DNA of 46,578 nt from Saprospiraceae bacterium (lineage in GTDB: Bacteria > Bacteroidota > Bacteroidia > Chitinophagales > Saprospiraceae). Below the pieces are notes generated by a model, which was not told the origin of the DNA, did no database searches, and worked only from the letters and a program-made list of their open reading frames with translations. The first letter of the stretch is position 1, and the number at the start of each line of letters is the position of its first letter. The stretch spans positions 1 through 46,578 of the forward strand of contig JAEUUV010000115.1 of NCBI GenBank assembly GCA_016787285.1, read 5' to 3'. A program made the translations under genes and the position numbers. Of this stretch, positions 17,446 to 25,850 are shown piece by piece.

Positions 17446-19230
17446 TCATTTTTTCCCGAACAAGGCCGACACTTCTTTTTCAAATTGCGCTTCGATGGCC
17501 TTTCGCCGCAGTTTCAGTGTAGGGGTGAGCAGGCCGTTTTCCGCCGTCCAGGGGCCGGACAGCAATTGGAACCCCTGCACCTGTTCGACCGGGCCAAGGT
17601 GTCCGGCATTGATGCGTTCGATTTCCTGTCGGAAAAGTTTTTCCACTTTCGGGTTCAGTACCATGAATTCCGGCGCCGTCCAGTGCACGTTTTTCTCGCG
17701 GCACCAGACTTCGAGCCGGGCAAAATTGGGCACGATCAGCGCAGCCACAAACGGCTGGTTCAGGCCGAGGGCCATGCATTGGTCCACGAAGGGCGAGCGA
17801 AGGAGTTGCCGCTCCACGTATGCCGGGGCCACGAACTTGCCGGTGGTTGTTTTGAAAATTTCGCTGATGCGCCCGGTCACGCGCAGGAAGCGTTTGAACT
17901 CAAAACGCCCCATGTCGCCGGTTTTCAGCCAGCCGTCGGGGGTGAATCGCGCCGCCGTTTCGTCGGGCAGGTTCCAATAGCCGCGCATCACGTTGGGGCC
18001 GCGCACTTCGATTTCGCCCTCGCCTTGTGCGTCTGGTTCGGCGATGCGCACGTCTACGCCGGGCGCCGGAATGCCCACCGTGCCGAAGTGCACGCCGCCC
18101 GGTTCGAAGCGGTTGAACGCCACCACGGGGCTGGTTTCGGTGAGGCCGTAGCCTTCGCGCACATCCACACCTGCCGCCGAAAACAGGCGCCCGAGTCGCG
18201 GCTGCAACGCCGCCGCACCCACTGCAATGCCGCGCAGGCGCCCGCCCATGGCCCGCCGCCAACGCCGGTATACCAGCATATCGGCCGCCAAAAGTTTGAT
18301 CCGGTAGCCCCAGGGCATATCGTGCGCACCTGCAAAAGGGTAGCGCTCGCCGAGCGCCAGTGCCCAGTCCAATATTTTTTTTCCTAAAAAACCGGCGGCT
18401 TTCCGGCGCTCCAAAAGCCGCTCGTACGTACGTTCCAGCACCCGCGGTACTGCTGTGAAAAAGTGCGGGCGCACTTCTCGCAGCGTCTCGGGCAGCAGTT
18501 CCAGCGACTCCACGAACCACACCGGTGTACCGGCAGCCTGATACACGTAGGTCACCATGCGCTCAAAAATGTGGCTCAACGGCAAAAAACTTACCGCCGT
18601 CACCTCCGGCCCCACGGGCACGATGGCCAGCACGGATTTTACATTGCCGACGATATTGGCATGGCTGAGCATCACCCCTTTGGGCGCCCCGGTCGTGCCC
18701 GAGGTGTAGAGCAGGGTAGCCAGGTCGGTGTCGGAAACTGCATCGCGGGCCTGCCGGATTTGTTCGGCCTGTTCGGCGTCGGGCTGCCGGCACAGGGTGT
18801 CCCAGTGCAGTGCGCCGGGCAGGGGTTCGAACGAAAAGAGATGCTCCGGCGCGACGTCGGCCTGGCGGAGTTTGTCCAGCATGTCTGCATTGCTTACGAA
18901 AAACGCCCGCAGCCCGGCATCGCGGAAAATGTGGGCGATTTCATCCGGACGCGCGGTAGCATGCACGGGCACCGGTACCATGCCGAGTTGCAGCATGGCA
19001 GCGTCGGCGACGATCCACTTCGGGCTTCCGCAGTGCGCCAGCACGCCGATCCGGTCGCCCGGTCGCAAGCCCTGAGCCAGCAGCCCCGCACTGAGTTGGT
19101 CGCGCCCGGCGATCAGTTCAGACGTGCTCCATTTGCGCCAGATACCGCCTTCTCGCCCGGCAAATGCGACCGTTTGCGGGAAACGTTCCTGCTGGTAATC
19201 GAGGATATCGAAGAGTCGCGTGAAGTCCAT
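17446..19230 (-). CDS. long-chain fatty acid-CoA ligase (AMP-binding)
   Basis: This 594-residue protein belongs to the ANL superfamily and would activate fatty acids to acyl-AMP and then acyl-CoA with ATP. The AMP-binding P-loop reads LLYTSGTTGAPKGVMLSHAN. The A5 motif is GYGLTETSPVV, the A7/A8 region is DGWLKTGDMGRFE followed by RVTGRISEIFKTTTGKFVAP, and a lysine-containing C-terminal lid follows. Its length and the FKTTTGKFVAP segment fit the bacterial FadD15-like/long-chain group rather than acetyl-CoA synthetases. It is monocistronic and divergent from the Uma2 gene. The fatty-acid chain length cannot be read from the sequence. Confidence 0.93.
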   Translation of the reverse strand: MDFTRLFDILDYQQERFPQTVAFAGREGGIWRKWSTSELIAGRDQLSAGLLAQGLRPGDRIGVLAHCGSPKWIVADAAMLQLGMVPVPVHATARPDEIAHIFRDAGLRAFFVSNADMLDKLRQADVAPEHLFSFEPLPGALHWDTLCRQPDAEQAEQIRQARDAVSDTDLATLLYTSGTTGAPKGVMLSHANIVGNVKSVLAIVPVGPEVTAVSFLPLSHIFERMVTYVYQAAGTPVWFVESLELLPETLREVRPHFFTAVPRVLERTYERLLERRKAAGFLGKKILDWALALGERYPFAGAHDMPWGYRIKLLAADMLVYRRWRRAMGGRLRGIAVGAAALQPRLGRLFSAAGVDVREGYGLTETSPVVAFNRFEPGGVHFGTVGIPAPGVDVRIAEPDAQGEGEIEVRGPNVMRGYWNLPDETAARFTPDGWLKTGDMGRFEFKRFLRVTGRISEIFKTTTGKFVAPAYVERQLLRSPFVDQCMALGLNQPFVAALIVPNFARLEVWCREKNVHWTAPEFMVLNPKVEKLFRQEIERINAGHLGPVEQVQGFQLLSGPWTAENGLLTPTLKLRRKAIEAQFEKEVSALFGKK

Positions 19231-19323
19231 TTTTTAAAAAATTATCGGGCAAGGTAAGCATATTGAATTTCAAAAAATATGTTGCAGCCCATCTGCCACA
19301 CCGGATTTATGCGCCATAACCAT

Positions 19324-19331
19324 TAAGTTTG
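19324..19331 (+). promoter_or_regulatory. Candidate -7 element for the Uma2 gene
   Basis: TAAGTTTG matches TAnnTTTG and lies 16 bases upstream of the ATG at 19348. No TTTG is present at the expected -33 distance. Confidence 0.35.
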
Positions 19332-19347
19332 CAGAAAAAAAACAACC

Positions 19348-19830
19348 ATGGAACTGTCCACCGTTGCACCTGATCTTGCCTACGAAATAGAACGCGGAAA
19401 ACCCATGCCCAGCCTGAATCACGGAGTCATCCAACACAACCTGAGCGTCGCATTGGACGCTTATCGCAAACGCTACCGTTTTGCGACCGAGGTATCCCTT
19501 CGACTGGATGGTTGGCCGTCCACTCCCGACCTCATCATTTTACCGAAAGAAAAGGTAGATTTTCATCGGGATCAGATCGAATTGCAGGAGCCGCCGCTGG
19601 GTGTAATCGAAATCATATCGCCGTCCCAGAGCGTACAAATGCTGTACGACAAGGCTGTGCTGTATTTTGAAACCGGGGTGAAATCTGTTTGGCTTGTGGT
19701 ACCCACGCTCCAACTGATCGTGGTGTACCGCTCGCCCGAAACGTCCGAGCAGTTTTCCAGCGGTATGCTGACCGATCATGCCCTGGACATTCGTATCTCC
19801 GTGGACAAAGTTTTTGAACGCGACGAATAA
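19348..19830 (+). CDS. Uma2-family (DUF820) putative endonuclease
   Basis: 160 residues, shorter than many Uma2 proteins (about 180-200) but with the fold's signatures: NHGVIQHNLSVALDAY near the N-terminus, TPDLIIL carrying the acidic residue of a PD-(D/E)XK-like site, GVIEIISPSQS with the second acidic residue, then KAVLYFETGVKSVWLVVP. The family has a restriction-endonuclease-like fold but its physiological substrate is unresolved. It is a single gene, convergent with thiL, with a TTTTGAG-type repeat filling the 61-bp gap. Confidence 0.85.
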   Translation: MELSTVAPDLAYEIERGKPMPSLNHGVIQHNLSVALDAYRKRYRFATEVSLRLDGWPSTPDLIILPKEKVDFHRDQIELQEPPLGVIEIISPSQSVQMLYDKAVLYFETGVKSVWLVVPTLQLIVVYRSPETSEQFSSGMLTDHALDIRISVDKVFERDE

Positions 19831-19890
19831 CTCAAAACCACTCAAAACCACTCAAAACCACTCAAAACTCAAAACCCAAAACTCAAAACT
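19831..19890. repeat. CTCAAAACCA decamer repeats and TTTTGAG-family tract
   Basis: Three exact CTCAAAACCA decamers (19831-19860) are followed by a CTCAAAA/CCCAAAA tract. Read on the minus strand, the tract begins GCAGTTTTGAGTTTTGGGTT, the same as at 1431 and 14328. It fills the space between the convergent Uma2 and thiL stop codons. Confidence 0.85.
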
Positions 19891-19891
19891 G

Positions 19892-20908
19892 CTAAAAGTG
19901 TTTCCACCCCTGCGCCTGTAACGGGTGCAGGTTCCCGCCTTTTGTGTTTAGTTTGATGCCGTCTGCGACGTCGAGAATTTCCCCGGCGATGTAGATATCG
20001 GGCAGGAAACGCACCTTGTCCGTGTCTTTGGGGTCAATGGTGAACAGCAGTTCGTAGTCTTCCCCGCCGTTGAGAGCGCAGGTGATCGGGTCGAGTTTGA
20101 ACTGGAGCGCCATCAGTTGGGCTTCCGGGTGAATGGGCACACCGCTTTCTTCCAGCAGGGCGCCCGTGCCGCTTTGTTTGCAAATGTGGAACAGTTCGGA
20201 TGCCAGCCCGTCGGAGATGTCAATCATAGCGGTGGGCACGAGGTTGTTCTGGCGGAACGCGTCCACCATGTCGAGCCGGACTTCGGGTTTGAGGAAGCGG
20301 CCCACGATGTATTTCTGGTCTTCGAGGTTGGGCTGCACGTCGGGGTGTTCGGCCCAGATGCGTTTTTCGCGTTCGAGCAGTTGCAGTCCGAGGTAGGCGC
20401 CGCCGAGGTCGCCGGTGATGCAGATCAGGTCGCCGGGACGGGCGCCGCTGCGGTAGGCGAGGCGCGTGCGTTCGCCCTGGCCGATGGCGGTGATGCTGAT
20501 GACCATGCCCCGGGGCGAGGAAGTGGTGTCGCCGCCCACGAGGTCCACGCCGTAGGCATCGCAGGCCGCGCGGATACCGGCATACAGGTCGTCGAGAGCC
20601 TCCACGCTGTATTTGCTGGAAATGGCGATGGACACGGTGATTTGTCGGGGCACGGCGTTCATGGCGCAGATGTCGGAAAGGTTGACCACCACGGACTTGT
20701 AACCGAGGTGTTTGAGCGGGGTGTAGGCGAGGTCGAAATGGATGCCTTCCACCAGCATGTCGGTGCTCACGACGGTGCAAAACGCCCCGTTGTCTATCAC
20801 GGCGGCGTCGTCGCCCACGCCCTTCAGGGTGGAAGGTTGGGTGATGGGAAAATTATGAGTCAGGTGTTCGATCAGGCCGAACTCGCCGAGGGTATTTACA
20901 TCAGTCAT
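19892..20908 (-). CDS. thiL: thiamine-monophosphate kinase
   Basis: 338 residues, the usual length. ThiL phosphorylates thiamine phosphate with ATP to give thiamine diphosphate, the last step of cofactor synthesis. The sequence begins with GEFGLIEHL, followed by VGDDAAVI (magnesium/ATP-binding acidic motif), STDMLVEGIHF, the VVVNLSDICAMNAVP helix, YGVDLVGGDTTSS and ITGDLGGAYLG, all diagnostic of ThiL within the AIR synthase/PurM superfamily. DISDGLASELFHI in the C-terminal half completes the active site. No other thiamine gene is in the window. Confidence 0.95.
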   Translation of the reverse strand: MTDVNTLGEFGLIEHLTHNFPITQPSTLKGVGDDAAVIDNGAFCTVVSTDMLVEGIHFDLAYTPLKHLGYKSVVVNLSDICAMNAVPRQITVSIAISSKYSVEALDDLYAGIRAACDAYGVDLVGGDTTSSPRGMVISITAIGQGERTRLAYRSGARPGDLICITGDLGGAYLGLQLLEREKRIWAEHPDVQPNLEDQKYIVGRFLKPEVRLDMVDAFRQNNLVPTAMIDISDGLASELFHICKQSGTGALLEESGVPIHPEAQLMALQFKLDPITCALNGGEDYELLFTIDPKDTDKVRFLPDIYIAGEILDVADGIKLNTKGGNLHPLQAQGWKHF

Positions 20909-20912
20909 GGGG

Positions 20913-20920
20913 CAAATCTA
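20913..20920 (-). promoter_or_regulatory. TAGATTTG box immediately upstream of thiL
   Basis: The box matches TAnnTTTG but lies only four bases upstream of the thiL ATG. If it is real, the transcript would be leaderless or start at the initiation codon. A chance match is also likely. Confidence 0.18.
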
Positions 20921-20954
20921 CTGTTTAGGTGGCTGTATTTTTTATAACCACATC

Positions 20955-22127
20955 CTAACCTCGCTCAATCCGGCTAATTTCGGAAAGCAGAAAATCACGC
21001 AAAGGCAGGATGTGCAGGCCGTCGTCGCGCTGATAGTTGCGCCCGTCGGGGGTAATGAGGTATTGAAAGTCGGGTTGAAGGTCTGTTTTCGTTTCAAAAA
21101 AACCGCGCGACGTGCTGCCGGATCCGCTCAACTTGATTTCGATCAGCGCCTTTTTTCCATTTGGCGCCAGCAGCAACAAATCTGCCTCGGCTCCTTTTTG
21201 GGTGCGGTAGAAGAAATACTGCCAGCGCAGGAGGGTATGCCGTCGAATCTGCTCAATGACATACCCCTCCCAGGAGGCCCCGGCGATAACGTGGCGGTGG
21301 AGCGTCTCGCCCGATGCAATATTTGCCAGGCGATGCAGCATACCGGAGTCGCGGATATACAGTTTGGGAGATTTGACAAGCCGCTTCGTGGTATTTTGAA
21401 AATAGGGCTGGAGCCGGTCAATCAAAAAGGCGCCTTCGAGGATATCAAGGTAGTTTTTGATGGTTGGCTGGGAAACACCGAGTGTTCTGGATAAATCGGA
21501 AATGTTCAGCAGGTTGCCATGTACGCTCGGCAGTACAGAAACCAACCGGGACAAGGCTGCAGGAGCCAATTCATAACCCAACAGACGAACGTCGCGTTCG
21601 ATGAACGTCCGAAGCAGGTTTTCCAACCAACGGCTGCACAGTTCGTCTGTAGGCGCCAGAAGTGCATCGGGGAAGCCCCCTCGAAACCAGTGGATTTCCT
21701 GCGGTATTTCCTGTGGTATTTCAGCCAATGAAAAAGGCGTCAGTTCGGTGTATGCAATCCGGCCCGCCAGCGATTCAGATGAAAATCGCATCAACCATGG
21801 CGAAGCGGAACCAAGTAGCATAAATCGGGCGGGTTCGCGCTGTTGATCAACAAGTGCCCGCAGAAGGGCGAACAGGTGTGGAGCGCGTTGCACTTCATCA
21901 ATGATGATACACTTGTCCGTATGCTGCTGGAAAAATCGCGTCGGCTGCTCCAATAACCGGGCGTCATCTTCCAGTTCCAGGTCAAGGTAAATGGACTCTT
22001 TGCCGAGCAGGGGCTGCAACGCTTTTGCCAGAGTAGTTTTGCCCACCTGCCGGGGTCCCAGGATTCCTAATACCGGAAAATATTCCGCATCCCTGAGGAT
22101 TTGATGAACAACCGTTCGTTGGATCAT
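20955..22127 (-). CDS. AAA-type ATPase with DUF4143 C-terminal domain
   Basis: 390 residues from the ATG at 22127 (an earlier TTG adds three). The N-terminal P-loop ATPase has Walker A GPRQVGKTT and Walker B CIIIDEVQ, then the sensor-like LLGSASPWLM. After a winged-helix-like segment (ISDLSRTLGVSQPTIKNYLD) comes a DUF4143 region ending in EADLLLL...ALIEIK, a pattern of PD-(D/E)XK nucleases. Proteins of this type are common and their function is largely unknown. An in-frame short duplication gives IPQEIPQEI. The base composition is lower in GC than thiL next to it. Confidence 0.88.
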   Translation of the reverse strand: MIQRTVVHQILRDAEYFPVLGILGPRQVGKTTLAKALQPLLGKESIYLDLELEDDARLLEQPTRFFQQHTDKCIIIDEVQRAPHLFALLRALVDQQREPARFMLLGSASPWLMRFSSESLAGRIAYTELTPFSLAEIPQEIPQEIHWFRGGFPDALLAPTDELCSRWLENLLRTFIERDVRLLGYELAPAALSRLVSVLPSVHGNLLNISDLSRTLGVSQPTIKNYLDILEGAFLIDRLQPYFQNTTKRLVKSPKLYIRDSGMLHRLANIASGETLHRHVIAGASWEGYVIEQIRRHTLLRWQYFFYRTQKGAEADLLLLAPNGKKALIEIKLSGSGSTSRGFFETKTDLQPDFQYLITPDGRNYQRDDGLHILPLRDFLLSEISRIERG

Positions 22128-22220
22128 TAATTTCAAATTAAGGTTGCAAATTTAAAACCTTGTTTCTTTATTTTCAACCTTAATTATTGTCGTTTGGAAG
22201 TAAACGCCTCCTGGCGGGAG

Positions 22221-22439
22221 CTATGTGATACTCTTGTCGGCTTCTTGTCTTTTTTTATAGTGGCTGTATTTTTTGTAGCCGAACAGAATAACTGCCGCGA
22301 CAAAGGCGGCTGCAAAATGAAACCCGTCTATCGTTATGGAAAACGTTCTGTACGGGATGGCCCGGGATATGGCCAGGCTGGTGAACATGACGGAGTAAAT
22401 CAGGAAAAAGTCGGAGTACTCGTACAGGAGTTTTTTCAT
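22221..22439 (-). CDS. small two-helix membrane protein
   Basis: 72 residues with two probable membrane helices (FFLIYSVMFTSLAI and FHFAAAFVAAVILFGY) and a basic tail (KKYSHYKKRQEADK). Its ATG follows the stop of the 486-residue secreted protein by six bases in the same direction, so the two are probably one operon. I do not recognise a family. The short gene is supported by the strong hydrophobic pattern and tight spacing. Confidence 0.6.
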   Translation of the reverse strand: MKKLLYEYSDFFLIYSVMFTSLAISRAIPYRTFSITIDGFHFAAAFVAAVILFGYKKYSHYKKRQEADKSIT

Positions 22440-22445
22440 GGCAGA

Positions 22446-23906
22446 TCAAAATTTTAAAAGAACTAATCGCAACCTGTTGCGAAACTCCGAGGGCACCAGG
22501 CACTCGTTGGCGTTCAGTTGCATGGCGTCTCGGAAGCGCAGGCGCAGGCTTTGGCCGAAGGTATTCATCACGCTGTTGCGGTCGAAATCGCCCGTCGGGG
22601 TTACGAGGTATTCGCTGCAGGTATTTTCGTACTTGATCTCGTCGTTGAACAAAAAGCGCAGCATGTTGGGCGCCAGCATCAGGCAGTAGGAGGAAAATGT
22701 GGCGTCGTCGTCCTGCGAGTACTGTTTTTTGTGCAGCACGGTGGTCCACAGCGGCGTGCCGTCGGGGTTGAGCGACACGAGCAGCAGGTCGTCGTAAAAA
22801 TAGTCCATGACCAAGCGCATGCCGTCGCGCCAGAACCCGCGGCCCGTGGCGGTGCCGCGCTGGATTTCGTTGTACAGTTCGGCCACGATCAGGGCGCCGC
22901 CGTCCTGCCGCAGGATAATCTGCTGGATGTTCACGTTGTCAATGCCCTTGGTGTCGGCCTCCACGTCCTTGCGGCGCAGGATGGACACGACCTTGTCGGT
23001 AAACGATTCGTGGCGCAGCACCGGCTCGCGGCCGTCGCCGGGTACGCGCACAAAGAACACCCCGTTGGATCGGTCGCGGTTCCGGTCGGAGAAAAATCCC
23101 GCACCCACGAGGGTTTGTGCGCGGTTATCGTATTCGAATTGGGCGTCTACGGTCAGGAAGCCGGGCACGGGGACGCGCACCCTGCGCTCGGCGCCGCCGC
23201 GGATGTGCAGCACCTCGAACTCGTGCTCTTCGAGGCGGTTGCGCCGGTTGTTGAGTTCGGTTACCACGAAAAAATCGCCCTCGTTGCCGAGCACGGAAGA
23301 GCGGATGTTGGAGTCGTGGTACACGTCGTCGAGCGGCACCGTTTTTTCCCAGAGCACCTGCATCTTGTCCAGCCGGAAACATACGGTTTCCATACGGGCG
23401 CGTTCGGCAATGTTGGTGACTACGAAGCAGTTCCGGTCTTCGCTCCGGATCACATCGAGTACGGGTGGAGAAAACAGGCGCTCGCTGTACTGCTTGACGG
23501 TGGCGCTGTCCACCAGATTGGCTCCCGGGTCGTACTTGTGTACGCGCAGGGTGGTGATGCCCCGCCGGCGGTATTTGAACACCACGGAAAAGTTGTTCTC
23601 GCCGCCGATAACCGCCAGTATCTGCACCCCGCTTTTTTCGATGTCGTCCAGATTCCGGCTCCACGACAGGCGCATGGAGTTGTCGAAAGCCTGTATCTCG
23701 AACTCGTCGTATTTGTCGCGGAAAAGCAAAATCCGATCCTTCAGGCGTCCGATGAGTTCGTAGCCGAAGTCGTTCCGCAGGGTAATTGCTTCCGAAACGA
23801 GGTAGTTGCCCTGTCCAAAGGCGGGCATGGAGCACCAAATTCCGGCGAAAAACGTGCAAAACAGGGGGAACAGACTGCGGAAGAAGAGAGGTCGTTCAAT
23901 TCTCAT
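22446..23906 (-). CDS. secreted protein of unknown function, beta-propeller-like
   Basis: 486 residues from the ATG at 23906, which starts a signal peptide (MRIERPLFFRSLFPLFCTFF, cleavage likely after PAFGQ). Longer in-frame starts read through the palindromic repeat at 24.0 kb and give an implausible proline/glycine N-terminus. The mature part has repeated strands of about 45-60 residues (ILLFRDKYDEFEIQAFD, VIRSEDRNCFVVTNIAERAR, GNEGDFFVVTELNNRRNR, LVGAGFFSDRNRDRSNGVFF), which suggests a propeller of the WD40/NHL kind. The C-terminal part contains YFYDDLLLVSLNPDGTPLWT. No catalytic motif or T9SS domain is seen, so the location is the periplasm or outer membrane. Confidence 0.7.
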   Translation of the reverse strand: MRIERPLFFRSLFPLFCTFFAGIWCSMPAFGQGNYLVSEAITLRNDFGYELIGRLKDRILLFRDKYDEFEIQAFDNSMRLSWSRNLDDIEKSGVQILAVIGGENNFSVVFKYRRRGITTLRVHKYDPGANLVDSATVKQYSERLFSPPVLDVIRSEDRNCFVVTNIAERARMETVCFRLDKMQVLWEKTVPLDDVYHDSNIRSSVLGNEGDFFVVTELNNRRNRLEEHEFEVLHIRGGAERRVRVPVPGFLTVDAQFEYDNRAQTLVGAGFFSDRNRDRSNGVFFVRVPGDGREPVLRHESFTDKVVSILRRKDVEADTKGIDNVNIQQIILRQDGGALIVAELYNEIQRGTATGRGFWRDGMRLVMDYFYDDLLLVSLNPDGTPLWTTVLHKKQYSQDDDATFSSYCLMLAPNMLRFLFNDEIKYENTCSEYLVTPTGDFDRNSVMNTFGQSLRLRFRDAMQLNANECLVPSEFRNRLRLVLLKF

Positions 23907-23998
23907 GCTCGTGCGTTGGGCTAATTTTTCCCAAAAATCGGTGTTTTTCCCGAATCTCCTATACCGGAGTACGAAGGAGTCGTTCGACATTTGGCCGT

Positions 23999-24129
23999 GC
24001 GTGTCAACCCCACCCCCGGCCCCTCCCCAATTGGGAGGGGTGACGTAGAGTGTGCCGTTGTGTACTCTACGATATTTGCCGCGTCTCCCCTCCCTTTCGG
24101 GGGAGGGGTCGGGGGTGGGGTTGACACGC
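23999..24129. repeat. nested palindromic intergenic element
   Basis: Outer arms of 30 bp (23999-24028 and 24100-24129) pair with one mismatch (GCGTGTCAACCCCACCCCCG and onwards). Inside are a second stem (24033-24045 with 24081-24093) and a third (CGTAGAGT 24044-24051 with ACTCTACG 24064-24071). It sits between the divergent propeller-like gene and the M1 gene. Translated stop-free extensions such as NPTPGPSPIGRG come from it and are not protein. Confidence 0.9.
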
Positions 24130-24188
24130 GGAGTGCCACTTGCCCCACTTTTCATTCACCGCAGCCCTGTATCCAACAAATCCGACAA

Positions 24189-25847
24189 ATGACAAATTCA
24201 ATTCGTGTTTCCCTGCTGATTTGCCTCGCCGCGGCGCCGTTTTTTTCAGAAAAAACTGCTGCCCAGCAACCGGTTTTCACCCTCGACGATACCCTGCGCG
24301 GCAGCATCACCGCCGAGCGCGCCTGGTGGGACGTGGCGTACTACGACCTGAACGTGCGCGTAAATCCCGGCGACAGGAGCATTTCCGGCGCCAATGCCAT
24401 ACGCTACCGCGTGCTGGAATCCGGCCAAACGATGCAGATTGACCTGCAACCACCCCTGCGTATCGAACTTGCCGAGCAGGACGGCCAGGCGCTCGACGTG
24501 CGGCAGATCGGTACGAACGCCTGGCTCGTTGACCTGAAAAAAGCCCAAAAGCCGGGCGCTGTCGAGACGCTCACCGTGACCTATTCCGGCAAGCCGCGCA
24601 AGGCCCGCAATGCTCCCTGGGACGGCGGGTTCAGTTGGGCCAAGGACGGGTTGGGGCGCCCCTTCGTGGCTACCTCCTGCCAGGGCCTCGGTGCCAGCGC
24701 GTGGTGGCCCTGCAAGGACCACGCCTACGACGAGCCGGACTCCCAGACGATCCGCGTCACCGTGCCCGAGCCGCTCATGGACGTATCCAACGGACGCCTG
24801 CGCCGCACTACCGTGAATGCCGACAGCACCCGCACTTTCGAGTGGCATGTGTCCAACCCGATCAACAACTACGGCGTGAACGTCAATATCGCGGTGTACG
24901 AGCACTTTGCCGACACCTTCCAGGGTGAAAAAGGCCTGCTCACGCTGGACTACTACGTGTTGCCCGAAAATCTCGAAAAAGCGAAGGAACAATTCAAGCA
25001 GGTGAAGGGCATGCTCCGGGCTTTCGAGCACTGGTTTGGGCCGTACCCGTTTTACGAAGACGGCTACAAACTCGTGGAAGTGCCCTACCTCGGTATGGAG
25101 CACCAGAGTTCGATCACCTACGGCAACCATTACCTGAACGGCTACCTCGGTCGCGACCTGTCCGGTACAGGTTGGGGCAAAAAGTGGGATTTCATCATCA
25201 TCCACGAGTCGGGCCACGAGTGGTTTGCCAACAACATCACCTACCGCGACATTGCCGACATGTGGGTGCACGAGAGTTTTACCAACTACAGCGAAGGCCT
25301 GTACACCGAGTACCATTTCGGAAAAGATGCCGGCGATGCCTACATGCGCGGACTGCGTTCCGGTATCGAGAACAAACTGCCCATTGTGGGCGTGTACGGC
25401 GTGAACCACGAAGGCTCCGGCGACATGTACCCCAAGGGCGGAAACATGCTGCACACCATCCGCCAGATTGTGAACGACGACCAAAAATGGCGCGACATCC
25501 TGCGCGGCCTCAACCGCGACTTTTTTCACCAGACCGTGGATGGCGCTCAGGTGGAGGCGTACATCATTCGCCATTCCGGCAAAACCCTGCAAAAAACCTT
25601 CGACCAGTACCTGCGCGACATTCGCATTCCCGTGCTGGAATACCGCATCAAAAAGGGCAAACTCGAGTACCGCTGGACCAACTGCGTAGCGGGCTTCGAC
25701 ATGCCCGTGAAAGTGACCCGCTCGCGTGACCGTTTCGATTTCATCTACCCGACCACCGAGTGGCAGGCCACGCCGCTCAAACGGGTGAAAGCCCGGAATT
25801 TTCAGGTGGACGAGAATTTTTACGTGCAGGCGAAAAACGTAGAGTAA
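24189..25847 (+). CDS. M1-family zinc aminopeptidase, secreted
   Basis: 552 residues from the ATG at 24189, giving signal peptide MTNSIRVSLLICLAAAPFF. The enzyme removes N-terminal amino acids from peptides. The zinc site is H339-E340-S-G-H343 with Glu362 nineteen residues downstream (MWVHESFTNY). The substrate-recognition GxMEN loop reads GMEH here. The N-terminal beta domain begins at YYDLNVRVNPGDRSISG. The large C-terminal ERAP1-like domain is absent, as in shorter bacterial M1 enzymes. It would act in the periplasm or outside. It is convergent with the ATPase gene, with three bases between the stops. Confidence 0.94.
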   Translation: MTNSIRVSLLICLAAAPFFSEKTAAQQPVFTLDDTLRGSITAERAWWDVAYYDLNVRVNPGDRSISGANAIRYRVLESGQTMQIDLQPPLRIELAEQDGQALDVRQIGTNAWLVDLKKAQKPGAVETLTVTYSGKPRKARNAPWDGGFSWAKDGLGRPFVATSCQGLGASAWWPCKDHAYDEPDSQTIRVTVPEPLMDVSNGRLRRTTVNADSTRTFEWHVSNPINNYGVNVNIAVYEHFADTFQGEKGLLTLDYYVLPENLEKAKEQFKQVKGMLRAFEHWFGPYPFYEDGYKLVEVPYLGMEHQSSITYGNHYLNGYLGRDLSGTGWGKKWDFIIIHESGHEWFANNITYRDIADMWVHESFTNYSEGLYTEYHFGKDAGDAYMRGLRSGIENKLPIVGVYGVNHEGSGDMYPKGGNMLHTIRQIVNDDQKWRDILRGLNRDFFHQTVDGAQVEAYIIRHSGKTLQKTFDQYLRDIRIPVLEYRIKKGKLEYRWTNCVAGFDMPVKVTRSRDRFDFIYPTTEWQATPLKRVKARNFQVDENFYVQAKNVE

Positions 25848-25850
25848 GCA

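Noticed and set aside
23991-24188. N-terminal extension of the M1 gene reading NPTPGPSPIGRG
   Set aside because: It is the translated palindromic element. The ATG at 24189 starts a proper signal peptide. The same holds for the extension of the opposite gene to 24155.
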